Positions 1-10,417 of a stretch of 64,000 nt of DNA are shown one piece after another (the first letter of the stretch is position 1; every line of letters starts with the position of its first letter). The notes beneath the pieces are model-generated. The model saw nothing but the letters and a program-made list of their open reading frames with translations. It had not been told where the DNA came from and searched no databases. The DNA lies in the NCBI GenBank assembly GCA_020736575.1, contig JAGPYM010000002.1, positions 1,240,001-1,304,000 of the forward strand, given 5' to 3'. The position numbers and the translations under genes were made by a program. This DNA is from Thelonectria olida (Eukaryota; Ascomycota; Sordariomycetes; Hypocreales; Nectriaceae).

Positions 1-1778
1 GTGCCATGGTTTACGAGATTGCTTCCGGCCTTCCGCCAAATGTCGTGGCAGGCATGGACTTTAGCAGGCTAGGAACATATCTCAAGCAGCACACTCCCCG
101 CCTCGAGGGCGATCACTATTCCCAAGGCCTGAGAGACCTGGTCGCGTATTGTCTCGAAGATGACCCCAAGAAGCGTCCGACTATCGATAACGTTCAACGT
201 CACCGGTACATTTACAACACGGGAGATATCTATCCAACGTCGGCCTTGGCAAGTCTCGTTCGAGGCTATAAGCTCTGGGAGTCTCAAGGAGGAGTTCGCA
301 GGTCACTGTTCTCCGCTGGTGGAGCTCAAGGGCCCTCGGATCTCTCCTCAACTGCTCTGGCAAATGATGAGTGGAACTTTAGCACAACCGCCGCATTTGA
401 CCAGCAAGTTTTCAAGAACGGCGATGCTCAGGCTGTCTTTGACGTCTATGGCTCCGGCGTCGACTTCGCTGACGGTGGCTTCGAAGAAACCTCGAAACCC
501 CAGAAGCCGAAATCTCGTCGACGACCTCCTCCACACCTCCCTTCTGTCAAGGCGCCATTAGAGAAGGTTTTTGACCCAAACACGATCTCAAACTACGAGG
601 ACAATTCCCGAGCATACTATGGGCGCGCATTTCCACCACCAGCTTCCGCGTCTGATTTACCGCTGAGAGATGACTCCTCCCAGTCTCCCGGAGTAAGAGA
701 GTCTTTGATCGACCTTGATGTCTCCTTACATGGGAGCAACCTTTCCGAATTCGTGGACCTAAACACTCTCCGGGCTGGTGACCCTAGGGCATCTACTGAC
801 TATGACTTTGGGGATGCTTCATACTCCAGACCTCCCAACAGCGACCCGGTCGATGTGAGCAACAACCGACGGACCCAAGACTGGAAGTTCCCGTCCATGG
901 CACCTCCCGCGTCTGCAAACCCGGAAATGTTCAGATTCCCATTCAACGATGACACGGGACCCAGCACCAGCCGTCTTATACACCCCCCTACCGAGCCAAT
1001 CCAGCCAATCCCGCAATTCAACGACCTTGCTGTGCCCCAACCTGAGCCCATGAACAACCGCGCCTCGGCTGGAAGCCTCATCGACCTGGACATGAGCTTC
1101 GCCGACCCCATTCCGGATTATCCTAGACCTTCCACATCACATTCTGATGTCGGCTCCGTGGCTGGATCAGAGGTTGGTGGAGCAAATCCGTTTGAGCTGG
1201 AGAAGCATGCGTCGCTCTACGTGATGCCAGCCAACATCCGAGAGCCATCTATATACGTGTCTGACGACTCCGATTTCGCAAATGCGGTGGCCGCGGACAT
1301 TTCTCTCAACGGGACTCAACGCTACGATCCGCCACCACATCTGCAGCAGCAGCAACCACCCCCACCGCTGCCGACCCAGCAACCCCAGCCCGCGAGCAAC
1401 CCACCGCCAAACGAGAGGCCATACTCGTTGAGCGACTTCGCCGACACTGACCCGGAATTCCTCACCCCCTCACAACCTGTTGCCCCCGAACCCCCTCGTG
1501 CCCCTCAGATCGTTCAGGATCCAATACCGCCGTCACCGCCACAGCAAGAAGGGTATTCCCGTCCGTTGAACTATCAGCCCTTCCTCCCGTCGGCTCCCGC
1601 CCCTCCAGCACCCCAGGTCATGGAGGGTCAGGCCTCAAACGAGCACATCAAGGAGGAGCTTCGACGCATGGCCATGAGCCTCGGGGACCACCTCACTCAC
1701 GCAAACACCTATCTTTCGGGCCTACCGGTCCGGCGGGCCAGCACCACAAGGTTGGAGCCTGTTGGTGACATGGCTTGA
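1..1778 (+). CDS. pod6: Germinal-centre (Ste20-like) kinase, POD6/Nak1/Kic1 type, 3' part only
   Basis: The gene is cut by the window edge; the frame is open from base 3 and ends with TGA at 1776-1778. The first ~60 residues are the end of a protein-kinase domain: YEIASGLPPN and then the subdomain-XI stretch DDPKKRPTIDNVQRHRYI, whose Arg is the conserved fold residue. Just after it comes a block (GDIYPTSALASLVRGYKLWE) that I recognise from fungal Nak1/POD-6 kinases. The remaining ~480 residues are a disordered Pro/Gln/Ser-rich tail with polyQ-polyP (QQQQPPPPLP) and repeated SLIDLD-type motifs, ending in a short conserved-looking tail. In Neurospora and yeasts these kinases act upstream of the NDR kinase COT1/Cbk1 in the RAM/MOR network for polarity and septation. 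No intron is seen in this part. Assignment rests on the kinase remnant and remembered family features; most of the catalytic domain lies outside the window. Confidence 0.8.
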   Translation, partial: AMVYEIASGLPPNVVAGMDFSRLGTYLKQHTPRLEGDHYSQGLRDLVAYCLEDDPKKRPTIDNVQRHRYIYNTGDIYPTSALASLVRGYKLWESQGGVRRSLFSAGGAQGPSDLSSTALANDEWNFSTTAAFDQQVFKNGDAQAVFDVYGSGVDFADGGFEETSKPQKPKSRRRPPPHLPSVKAPLEKVFDPNTISNYEDNSRAYYGRAFPPPASASDLPLRDDSSQSPGVRESLIDLDVSLHGSNLSEFVDLNTLRAGDPRASTDYDFGDASYSRPPNSDPVDVSNNRRTQDWKFPSMAPPASANPEMFRFPFNDDTGPSTSRLIHPPTEPIQPIPQFNDLAVPQPEPMNNRASAGSLIDLDMSFADPIPDYPRPSTSHSDVGSVAGSEVGGANPFELEKHASLYVMPANIREPSIYVSDDSDFANAVAADISLNGTQRYDPPPHLQQQQPPPPLPTQQPQPASNPPPNERPYSLSDFADTDPEFLTPSQPVAPEPPRAPQIVQDPIPPSPPQQEGYSRPLNYQPFLPSAPAPPAPQVMEGQASNEHIKEELRRMAMSLGDHLTHANTYLSGLPVRRASTTRLEPVGDMA

Positions 1779-2034
1779 TTTCCATACAACACGAAGTTCT
1801 GTGGAACGACCGGGAAAGCTATAAAAACGTGAGGATTGGTTAGTGTCAATGGAAGGGGTTAATATCATTGGATCAATGAAGTCGGCAATTGTCTTTAATG
1901 GGACGGAAGATGATTATGGATCATGGAAGGCGTTTTCTCATGCCGTTTACGACATTAAAGTATAGTCTTATCGAAGCATCAAGAATGAATTTTCACGTTA
2001 CATTAATCTCCATGGGTCGCCGTCCCTGAGCTCA

Positions 2035-5000
2035 TCAATTGAAACCAATCAAATCTCCCATTAGTAGTGCCTGGTATTTCTCAATGGCCTCCCCAAGCTT
2101 GATCAGGGTGCCCGCGGCCAGCATTTTGACTTCGTTCTCTTCTCCACCGTCATCTCCCCTGATTCTCTCAAAAACCATGGCAACCCATTCTCGAGTCTCC
2201 ACCACTTCTCTCCCCTGAGCCTCGCAGATCCGCCGCATGTCGCCGTCATTGACTTCCAACAAGGACGCCATGGCGATGAACCAGCCTTTCATGGCGCCCA
2301 AATCATTTAGGACATGCACTCTGACGCCGAGAAGAAGATCCCAAAGCTCGGACGTCAACTGCGGAAGAGACAACGTTGAGGGACCTGCCGCATGGATGAC
2401 AATGCCGAGAGTCTGGAGATACAGCGAGAGCAAGGCAGGATTTAGGATAAGTGGCTTTGAAGACCTAAGAGCCAGCTGGAAGTGTGCCGTAAGCGGGGAG
2501 AAAAAGGCCGTTGCGAGTAACGCAGCAGTGGTGTTTGGGATCGCGCGGACACGAGGCTTTGCTTTCGTGGCGGATTTGTAACGAGCAGTGAAGCTCTGCA
2601 GTTTCAGAACGTCGGGACCCGTGGTAGCATCGGCGGCCTCGGCGGCGAGAGGGGCCAGGAAAGAAGCGGTCAATGACTGAGTGATGCTGTCCAGAGCATT
2701 GGCCGGGAGAGCTTGAAGTTGCGATGAGGGGAGGGATTGGGCGTCGCTCGCTGGTTCTAGGTAGAGCTGCTCCATCTTTTCAGGGAGCCGCATAGATGGA
2801 AACGAAGCAGCAACTTGATGCTGGGATGCCTCAAAACCAGCAAGTTCGCGGGCAGAGAGTCCAAGGGCAATGAGAACCGAGGTTCGTTGAGAGAGTGAGT
2901 AATCACCCTCAAAGAAGGTGCGCGCAAACCATGGGGCCATTCTCTTTGGCTGTGAAACGATGAGGCCAATCATGCTTTGGAGTCGTAAATCGTCGAACTC
3001 GTCAATCTCAAACTTGTCTTGGACTCCCACAAGTAACCCGGCGAGCTCATCGGCGTGGGAGCTCACTTCAGTGCCGTAATTAGCCTTGCGGCGGATGAGC
3101 ACAGGAGCTGTCTGAAGACCAAGGTTTTGTTTGTCGTAGGACTCAGAGTCTCGAAGAAATGTGATGAGGTCGCGAATGTACACCGGGGGTTTCGGTTTGT
3201 TGCGCTGAACAAGAGTGGCATCATCATCGGAATCCTCAGGGTCCGAGTTTTTGGCCATGGGGACTAGATCATCCTCATCATCGTCTTCGGAGGAGTCAAT
3301 CTCCTGAATGATGGCCCTGGGCTTTATCGTGGGGATGGGTAGCTTCGGCTTCGGCTTCGGCGTTGATATCTGCGACTTCACTGCCGATTTTGAATTCGCC
3401 TTGGGAGATTTCTTGCGGCTCGACATGGTTTGTAAGGAGGCATCGGATAAAATAGGATCAATCGAGCCAGGTTGGTCTGCAACTTTGACAAGCTTCTTCA
3501 ACTGTTGTGCTTCTTCCGTATCCGTCTCTTCCATGTGGAAATCCAGCTTTGTTTCTTTATTGTCGATGAGAGCTGAAAGGCCCTCTCCAACCACTAGACC
3601 AAGGAAGCGAGCTCTCATCTGCGTTGCGCCAATCCTGTTCGAAATGGCGCTCATATATGAGCCTGTTCTTAACAACATCGTCAGTTTGATCGATGATATC
3701 CTGTGCACGTAACCAGCTGCAAGCAAAAGGACTTCTGTGTGGACTTTGCGAATGTTAGCGTAGACCATAGTATTCCAGCATAGGCTACGTACCATTCTGT
3801 TGCAATATTGCAGCGTGTTTAATGTAAAGTTCATCGCCGAATTGGGCCAGGCTTTTCGAAAGTACCGTGGCGATTGCTTCTCTGTCTTGTGCTAAGGTAG
3901 CTACTACAGCACGTCGAATGCCGACGCCATCCCCGAGACCAGCTCCAGAGGAGGAAGCGCACCAGTTGATGAGTATATTCTTCCTAGTTTCATCGTCCAA
4001 GACCACATCCCCGAGGATGGCAGCAACGGCGGATACCGCCTCGTTTCGCGAAATGTCGCTAAGTACAAGATGGGCTAGGAATCGTTCGGAAAGGTGGCGT
4101 AATAAAATGTTTGTAACCTTCTTTGCGTTTCGTGGTTGCGAGAAGGCAACCTGTACGAAAGAGGTACGGAAGTCCCCTTTGGCGAGTAGGAGCTCGTCGG
4201 TGACGACCTTGACAAGTGTTTCTATGAGGGATTAGTGATAGGTCTGCAACGAGGGCATCTTGCGTGGCTTCCTACCTGAATGGTTCAATGACAAAGATCT
4301 TTGGAATATCTCAGAGCACGAGCTCATCTCCTCTAGTTGAGGTTGAGTCTTTGCCCAGGCGGCAATGCTCAGGCCCAGCCACTTGCTGTAGGCCACGCCA
4401 TCCGTAATCCACTGTGACTCAGAGCGCAGCTCATCGCGTTCCATGACAGACAATGCCTCAGCCGAGACTGAAATGATCTGCCCATTGCTAAGAAGAGACG
4501 CAAGCTTTTGCGACTGGGCCTTCTTAAGCGAAGCATTGGCGAGACTCTTGGTTGACAACGACCATATTTTGTGGAGAGACTCATGTCCATTCAAGATGGA
4601 GGCCAATAAATCAGCGAGAATCTTCAAGTTCAAAGACACATCGGTTCTCTTCACTTGCTTGACTCCAGAACGAGCTTCCTGTATCAATCCTTTGATTTGG
4701 GTGAGGATGGCGTTGAGACCGGTGACACTGCGCAGACAGCTGAGAAAGAGGTCTGCGTCCTCTGTCTGATCATGATCATTGGAAGAACCCTCCAGTAGCA
4801 ACGTCCAGTAATTAGGCGCAATTTCAGCAACGAGAAGGTTTACAATGCCAGCGCTCTTTGGCCCAGGCACACCCAGCTTGTCTGCGTTAAGGAATTTGAG
4901 GACTGATATGAGAGCGTCATAGTCGGGCTGGTTCTTCAAAATGTCCAGAGCATCGTCGGCTGAAGAAACGGTCCGTAGTCTCTGGTCTGCAGTTGCAGGC

Positions 5001-5092
5001 GCTGCAGGCTTGACCTCTGTAAGAAGCGGCGCTTCGGGCTGGGCTTGGGGCTTGAAGTAGGTGGTGCTGACGGGTGTGAAGAGTTCGTCCAT
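2035..5092 (-). CDS. tel2: TEL2, telomere length regulation / TTT complex subunit
   Basis: Three exons, complement(2035..3734, 3793..4221, 4276..5092), give 981 residues. Introns are 58 nt (GTACGT...CAG) and 54 nt (GTAGGA...TAG, branch CACTAAT). The Telomere_reg-2 type helical domain spans about residues 600-712, beginning YIRDLITFLRD and containing the PKRMAPWFARTFFEGDYS block, and is preceded by an acidic Ser/Asp linker (SSEDDDEDD). The N terminus (MDELFTPVSTTY) and the ~980-aa length fit fungal Tel2. An in-frame ATG ten codons upstream (5122) is possible; I chose 5092 because family proteins start at this motif. Tel2 works with Tti1 and Tti2 as an Hsp90-linked chaperone that stabilises PIKK kinases (TOR, ATM, ATR). 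It is divergent from UBA3 with 354 bp between the starts and convergent with the POD6 gene. Confidence 0.88.
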
Positions 5093-5446
5093 ATTTGCTG
5101 CCTCTTTTGTTTTCTCTCGCATCTCATGCCATGTTTGACCGGGTCAATTTCTTGTGATTGCGAGGCGTGGCTTATTAAACATTGAATAATCAAGGTGCAG
5201 TGCAGTAGCGAAGACGAGGTGGACTGGAGGTTCCTAATCCGTACCTCAGGCAGCTTCGCCCACACCGAGAATTAACCCCACCAACCCACCTTCACCGAGA
5301 CCTCACCGAGACAGCTTCCAATGACGATCCCTCCGCACGGATCCCGCATCGGCGCTGGGGGCGGTTCCTTCAACCTACCAACACTCGCTGCCCCGTCGTT
5401 TTCTGCCAATTTCTTGTGCTGAGGCCGCCCTCATAACGTCTCTACA
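5093..5446. promoter_or_regulatory. Divergent promoter TEL2 / UBA3
   Basis: 354 bp without coding sequence between two divergent start codons. It holds two 10-mer direct copies, TCACCGAGAC, at 5292-5301 and 5303-5312, plus a third related CACACCGAGA at 5261. I see no clear TATA box. The function of the repeat is unknown. Confidence 0.5.
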
Positions 5447-7019
5447 ATGGCTATGGTGGCAGAATCACAAGCCGTGCCCGACGCTGGCCCCGAGAGTCAT
5501 GAAGCCCGATGGTACCACATCCCATGAAGCTCCTGCAGGCGCCAACCGCCCCAAGCTCACTCAAGCTCCAGGAAGTATCTCAACCAGATCCGCCGAAATG
5601 CCGGCCCATTCACGGATCCCGGTGCCACCAGCGAAGAGTTTCTGGCTCAGTTTGATAAGTTCAAGATCCTGTGCGCAGCTCTGGTCCAAATGCTTCGAAT
5701 GCCAACCCTCATGCTAACTGCCCCCATAGGGTCATGTCAGTCCGCCGAACCTCACCACACCCCGAACCCCCACGAGTTATGAAGTACTGACACGGAAAAC
5801 ACAGCGGCGCTGGTGGATTAGGATGCGAGATCCTCAAGAACCTCGCCATGTCCAACTTCAAGAATATTCATGTAATAGACATGGGTTAGCCAACTACTTC
5901 CAGGCTTTCTGTCACCAGTACCATCCGCTCACCGCACTCCCAGACACCATCGATATCTCCAACCTCAATCGCCAGTTCCTCTTTCGCAAAGCCGACGTAG
6001 GGAAATACAAGGCCGAAGTTGCCGCCGAATTCGTACAGAACCGGGTCAAGGGCGTCACCATTACCGCACACAACAACCGCATCCAGGACTTTGACGAGGA
6101 GTTCTACAAGCAGTTCCAAATCGTCGTCTGCGGCCTGGACAGCATCGAAGCCCGCCGATGGATCAACGCCATGCTTGTTTCCATTGCCGAGGAGGCGGGA
6201 GAGGACCCCGACGGAATCAAGCCCCTCATCGATGGAGGCACTGAGGGCTTCAAGGGTCAGGCTCGTGTCATCTTCCCCTCCATCACGTCGTGCATCGAGT
6301 GCCAGCTCGACATGCACGCTCCTCGCGCCGCAGTTCCCCTCTGTACCATTGCCTCCATTCCTCGACAGCCTGAGCACTGCATTGAGTGGGCCCATGTCAT
6401 CGCCTGGGACCAGGAGAAGCCCTTCCCCAAGCTTGACAAGGACGACCCGGAGCACGTCACTTGGTTGTACCAGAAGGCTCTGATCCGTGCTCAAGAATTT
6501 AACATCCCAGGCGTGACGTATTCACTGACCCAGGGTACCATCAAGAACATCATCCCTGCCATTGCCTCCACAAACGCCATCATTGCTGCCGCCTGCTGCA
6601 ACGAGGCTTTCAAGATCGCCACAACATCGGCGCCCTGTCTAGGTTTCGAGAACAACTATATGATGTACTCGGGCAACGACAGCATCTATACTTATACGTT
6701 TAAGCACGAGAAGAAGGATGACTGTCCAGTTTGCGGCCGCCAGGCGCGCCCTCTCGAGGTTGACCCGAAAACCACCCTACAAGATCTTCTGGACTCGTTC
6801 GCCGTGCGGCCCGAGGCTCAGCTCAAGAAACCCTCCATTCGTGGCGAGAGCAAGACGCTGTACATGCAGTTCCCCCCAGGCTTGGAAGAAAAGACCCGCC
6901 CGAACCTGGGAAAGACTCTCCTCGAGCTGGGCATCGAGAACGGCCAGCAGGTCGTTGTTACGGATCCCGCCTTCCCTCTAGAGTTCAACTTTTATTTCAA
7001 GTTCAAGACGGAGCCTTGA
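5447..7019 (+). CDS. uba3: UBA3, catalytic subunit of NEDD8-activating E1
   Basis: Five exons: join(5447..5511, 5572..5670, 5730..5735, 5805..5884, 5944..7019), 441 residues, the normal family length. The enzyme adenylates NEDD8/Rub1 with its partner Ula1 and carries it as a thioester for cullin modification. The nucleotide-binding segment reads [18 protein letters not shown] once all introns are removed, followed by the [17 protein letters not shown] block that contacts ATP and adenylate. The catalytic cysteine is Cys217 in [17 protein letters not shown] and CPVCG supply the four zinc ligands. The C-terminal ~100 residues resemble the ubiquitin-fold domain that recruits the E2 Ubc12. Introns are 59-69 nt with clean GT..AG ends and branch motifs (GCTAACT, TACTGAC). 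The third exon is only 6 nt (GGTCAT, residues V-I). The first intron restores [18 protein letters not shown]. Confidence 0.9.
5730..5735 (+). other. uba3: 6-nt internal microexon of UBA3
   Basis: The sequence ...CCATAG|GGTCAT|GTCAGT... lies between introns 5671-5729 and 5736-5804. Inclusion changes ATCCT|CGGCGCT (I-L-G-A) into ATCCT|GGTCAT|CGGCGCT (I-L-V-I-G-A), which restores the canonical LVIGAGGLGC nucleotide-binding strand. Both flanking introns have plausible branch sites (GCTAACT and TACTGAC). Skipping keeps the frame but deletes two residues. Confidence 0.8.
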
Positions 7020-7332
7020 GACATGTCGACATGAAGAAAATGAGGTGGGAAAAGGCGTTTAGTGTTGAGTCTACCTTGATTTATTGTATGGGAAGCATTT
7101 CTGGCGTTGGAGATCTGTCGCGGGAGGCAAGAACTAGATGAAAGATGAGTAGAGCCATGCCTGGTCACATCGTACAATAAAAAGACTTTGTGTGGTGTAT
7201 GTCCAGTCATGAAGGTAGTGGCCATGGTATCATCCCTTTTTATCTACCCGAAAATGAGCAAAACAGAGCCAAGAAAATTATAGTACAAAGCAAAGAACAC
7301 CAGTTAATTTCCTTCCATTCTGTGGGACCAGG
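7020..7332. other. Convergent 3' region UBA3 / RPC40
   Basis: 313 bp between the stop codons of two convergent genes. It contains AT-rich stretches (for example AATAAAAAGA near 7176) that could serve as poly(A) signals. Nothing else is recognised. Confidence 0.5.
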
Positions 7333-8558
7333 TTACCGCGCCATGTTGAGAACTTGCTGTTCAAGCTTCTGGCACTTGAGCTTCAAGTGCTTGACAGATT
7401 CGAGGAAGAGCTCGTCGCTGTCCCACTGCCCCGTGCTCTCGATGGAGAAGATGAAGTGGTCCCTCCTCCGGCCGAGCTTCACCTTGCCCTGGAACTCCTC
7501 GTGCCGCAGACACTCGCGGCTGACAGTATCCTTCATCGCGTCTACAACGACGGCCTTGAGCTCGCCTTCATGGCCGGCGTATCCGCTGTTCTTCTGTGCC
7601 GCCTCCTTCTTGGTGACCTTTTCGAGGCCAATGACACCCGCGGGGAAGCACTTGGCAAACTTTTCGGCGTCGGCGCCTAGGATGGGCTTGGTGATGGTGA
7701 TGGTGGGGAGGAGGCGATACGAAGCCGTGGCACAGGGGGAGAACTTTGCGTGGTCGGCGCCGATGCCCTTGTGCATGTGCATGGCCAGGTTGATGGACTG
7801 GCGGGGCCGCAGCTTGGCGATGAGGATGTCCGGGTTGGTCGGCTGGATGATATCCTCGCCGCTGAAGTACTCAGCCTGCTTGCCGGTGGGCACGAAGACA
7901 ATGTCCTTTGCGTAGACGTGGGCGTTGTGGTAGGCCTTGAGCGGGTCGTTCTCGGTGGGGGCGGCATCGGTGTTGACGGTGCACTCGATGTTGAGCTCGA
8001 GACGGACCGTGTTCCAGTCGAAGCAGCCAGCGTAGGGGTCCTCGCCGGCCTCGGGCTTCTTGTGCCACTTGAGGAAGTTGTGAAGGCCCTCGCGGCCGCC
8101 CTTGAAGGGGACGAGGCCGAGACGGTGGGCGAGGACCTCGTCCTGGATGACCGAGGTGTTGTTCTCGATGTAGACGTTCTCAATGGCGAGGGTGGGGATT
8201 TCGGCGAGGAGGATGCGGCGGAAGGCGTTGGCGATGGAAGCGTCGACGCCGACTAGGGAGAAGGAGGACAGGAACTGGTCGTTCTGGTGGAAGTTGATGG
8301 AGAAGGCATCGCGGAAGCGCTCGATCTTGAATTCTTGGTCTTCGCCGGGGAAGTGGCCGGGGTAGTCGTTGGAGGAATTGTTGGTGACGGTCTCGAGGTT
8401 GATGTTGACGGTCTGTTAGAAAGTTTACGGTCAGCGATATGCGATGCGACAGGAGTGATCAAGAGGGGAAAAATGAAGATTGGTGAGCATACGTTACGGC
8501 GAGTGCGTTCCTCCTCATCGGGAGCACTCCTCCACGCAGCCTGGTCTGTGGGATGCAT
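7333..8558 (-). CDS. rpc40: RPC40, AC40 subunit shared by RNA polymerases I and III
   Basis: Two exons, complement(7333..8412, 8493..8558), 381 residues; the intron is 80 nt (GTATGC...CAG). The first exon encodes 22 residues starting MHPTDQ and joins directly to TVNINLETVTN, which corresponds to the yeast N-terminal region. An RpoA-like dimerisation domain is visible: VDASIANAFRRILLAE with the alpha-motif Arg residues, ENTSVIQDEVLAHRLGLVP-type sequence, and the C-terminal HAKFSPCATASYRLLP and DTVSRE blocks. The protein pairs with AC19 as the alpha-like heterodimer that nucleates assembly of RNA polymerases I and III. Most families have V where this one has C in FSPCATAS. It is convergent with UBA3. 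The coding region is strongly GC-rich at the third codon position, so it produces long antisense open frames that are not genes. Confidence 0.92.
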
Positions 8559-9855
8559 GGCGAAAGGTTGTACGGTTCCAATGGATATTGTATCGCGGTC
8601 GGTGATGGACGAAGGAAACAATAATTTTTTGAATGCCCCTCCTCGGTGAGGCCAAGGTGAGCCAACCAGAGCATGCACCATGATGGAGTCGGCCCCACTT
8701 CTCATGCAGACGCTCACCTTGGGCTCACCTTTGTCTCCTTCCAGTTGAAAGCAAAGCGGCTAAAGCTAAAGGAAAGCCGCCCAGAAACGCACCTGCCTCA
8801 GAGCCGACCGGAGCGGTTCGGGACCGGATCCATTTTCAACGGCGTCTCCATAACCGGAGGAGTGCCCACTTTTGTCCGAAAGTCGACTCACCTCATCATG
8901 TCATGTCATGAGTCCACATGGTGTTTTGCATATTTTTTTTTCATCTGTCCTTCCATTCTCAGGGTCCGGCAAGGAAGGGCAAAGGGAAGACCGCGGACAT
9001 CACGGGAACAAAACCTCGCTTCAGCAAAACCACCATGTACTTTATACCATTCCATCAGCCTAATAATACCCCTTCTCCCCCTCTCCTCCGTCATGCCGAT
9101 CAGTCCCCCCAGAAGCCACCGCCAACGCACGTAGCATAACCAACCACCATCATAACATCGTACATGCAGCAGTTCGAGAACGTAGCGTCTCTTCCCGTTC
9201 CCCCGCCCGTCTCAAAGTCGCCATGATCGGCTCCCTATTTCGTAGTCAACTAGTTTACATGAATCAATTTGAAAGAGCAAGCTGCACCTCTCTCCTCATC
9301 CTAGCCCAATCTCGGCCACATGACCCCTTCAGCGTCACCTTCCAACGTCACATACCTACACCTTCTCCGGTCGGAACCGGCTGCGGTGCCGGTGCAAAAG
9401 CATCGCCAGCACTGCCAGCTTCACCCCAGCCCTCGTTTTCCCCCGCAGGTGACCTCGCCGTGCTCCATAGCGACGTCAGCGAACCGACACGGGGCATACA
9501 CCTTGAACCGCTGAGGGAGTCGAGGACTGTGAGGAGGTCTGTTCGCTGCCCGGGGTGCCCCCTGCTGGAGGCAAAAAACCTTGGATCCCGGTGACGGCCC
9601 GGCCGTGTGTACCGAGCTGCAAGAGTCAAAGGAAGCTCCGGTTCGGTCTTGAGAAAAGCTCACCAAGCTTATCTAGGGTCTAAGACGGGCACTATTTAAT
9701 TCGCAGCCATTCGCTTCATGACAGCTCTCTCTTGTTCTACAGACCTCATCAGTCATCTTCTCTCTTCACTGCTTCCTCAGCCATCAAGCCTCAAGTCAAT
9801 CGACAAACAACCAAGTACCACTTACACCAACCTCCAAACTACTACCACTTACACC
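8559..9855. promoter_or_regulatory. Divergent intergenic region RPC40 / 53-aa gene
   Basis: About 1.3 kb with no supported gene. It contains a poly-T run near 8931-8941, pyrimidine-rich tracts with CCCCT (stress-element-like) motifs around 9067-9090, and a long CT-rich leader (about 9725-9855) before the small gene. The open frames here are short and have no family resemblance. Confidence 0.5.
9693..9699 (+). promoter_or_regulatory. TATA-like element before the 53-aa gene
   Basis: TATTTAA lies about 160 nt upstream of the ATG at 9856 and just before a CT/CA-rich leader rich in ACCACTTACACCA-type sequence. That layout is common for highly expressed fungal genes. Assignment is by position only. 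Confidence 0.4.
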
Positions 9856-10076
9856 ATGCTTTGCTGGGTTGTGTACGCTTCCCACTCTTCTTCATCTCTG
9901 AGTGGCATCACTAACATTGCTCTCATTGCAGCTCTACTCCCAAGGAGGAACTCGACCGCCGACTGGGCGAGCCTCAGCCTCCTCGCATCGCTGCCAAGTC
10001 TACCAAGGACGCCGTCCCAAGGTCTGCCGCAAAGGTGAAGGCCGAATCGAAGGCGCCCATCGCGCCCGTTGCCTGA
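9856..10076 (+). CDS. Small 53-aa protein of unknown function
   Basis: Proposed model join(9856..9872, 9932..10076). A 17-nt first exon (M L C W V + 2 nt) is followed by a 59-nt intron (GTACGC, branch CACTAAC, TTGCAG). The spliced frame reads MLCWVV-STPKEELDRRLGE and continues as a basic, Ala/Lys/Pro-rich disordered tail ending APIAPVA-stop. The upstream TATA-like element and the long CA/CT-rich 5' leader with the ATG in ACACCATG context suggest strong expression. I do not recognise the family. The protein is too short and polar for membrane insertion and has no signal peptide. Support is from splice signals, frame closure and leader structure; no homology can be claimed. Confidence 0.6.
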
Positions 10077-10417
10077 ACCTGAACGACCTCTCGAATAATA
10101 ATAATAATGAAGGATTGCGGACATTGAATCATGTATCGGATGCAACAAAACGGTTCAGGGAGTCAGGTGTCATTTCTCATGTATGATGTGCATTTCATCA
10201 GTTTGGTTTTCTTTACAAAACGCTATTTGGAAATAACGAGATAATATACCCTCAACATCAATCACTCAAGAGCCTCCGTTCCTTGCCTGCTACTGATAAT
10301 CCAACTTCGGAAATGTTCTTCGTTCCGGTAATTGATACACTATCTTAATATCTAAACTACAGTTTCCTAATATGCTCTTCATCCCCAAACCATTCTCGAT
10401 CCTGTTCGCACAGTTAT
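10077..10417. other. Convergent 3' region, 53-aa gene / NUP159
   Basis: 341 bp between two stop codons. It contains a short (AAT)5 tract near 10094-10108 and AT-rich sequence suitable for 3' ends of both transcripts. No gene is seen. Confidence 0.5.

Noticed and set aside
5671..5804. Single 134-nt intron in UBA3 (microexon skipped)
   Set aside because: It keeps the frame but loses two residues of a universally conserved strand (LVIGAGGLG), while the 6-nt exon has full splice signals on both sides.
5886..6494. 202-codon minus-strand frame over UBA3
   Set aside because: Antisense shadow of a strongly biased coding exon; no family resemblance.
7190..8256. Plus-strand frames of 241 and 168 codons over RPC40
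   Set aside because: Antisense shadows of the GC-rich third positions of RPC40.
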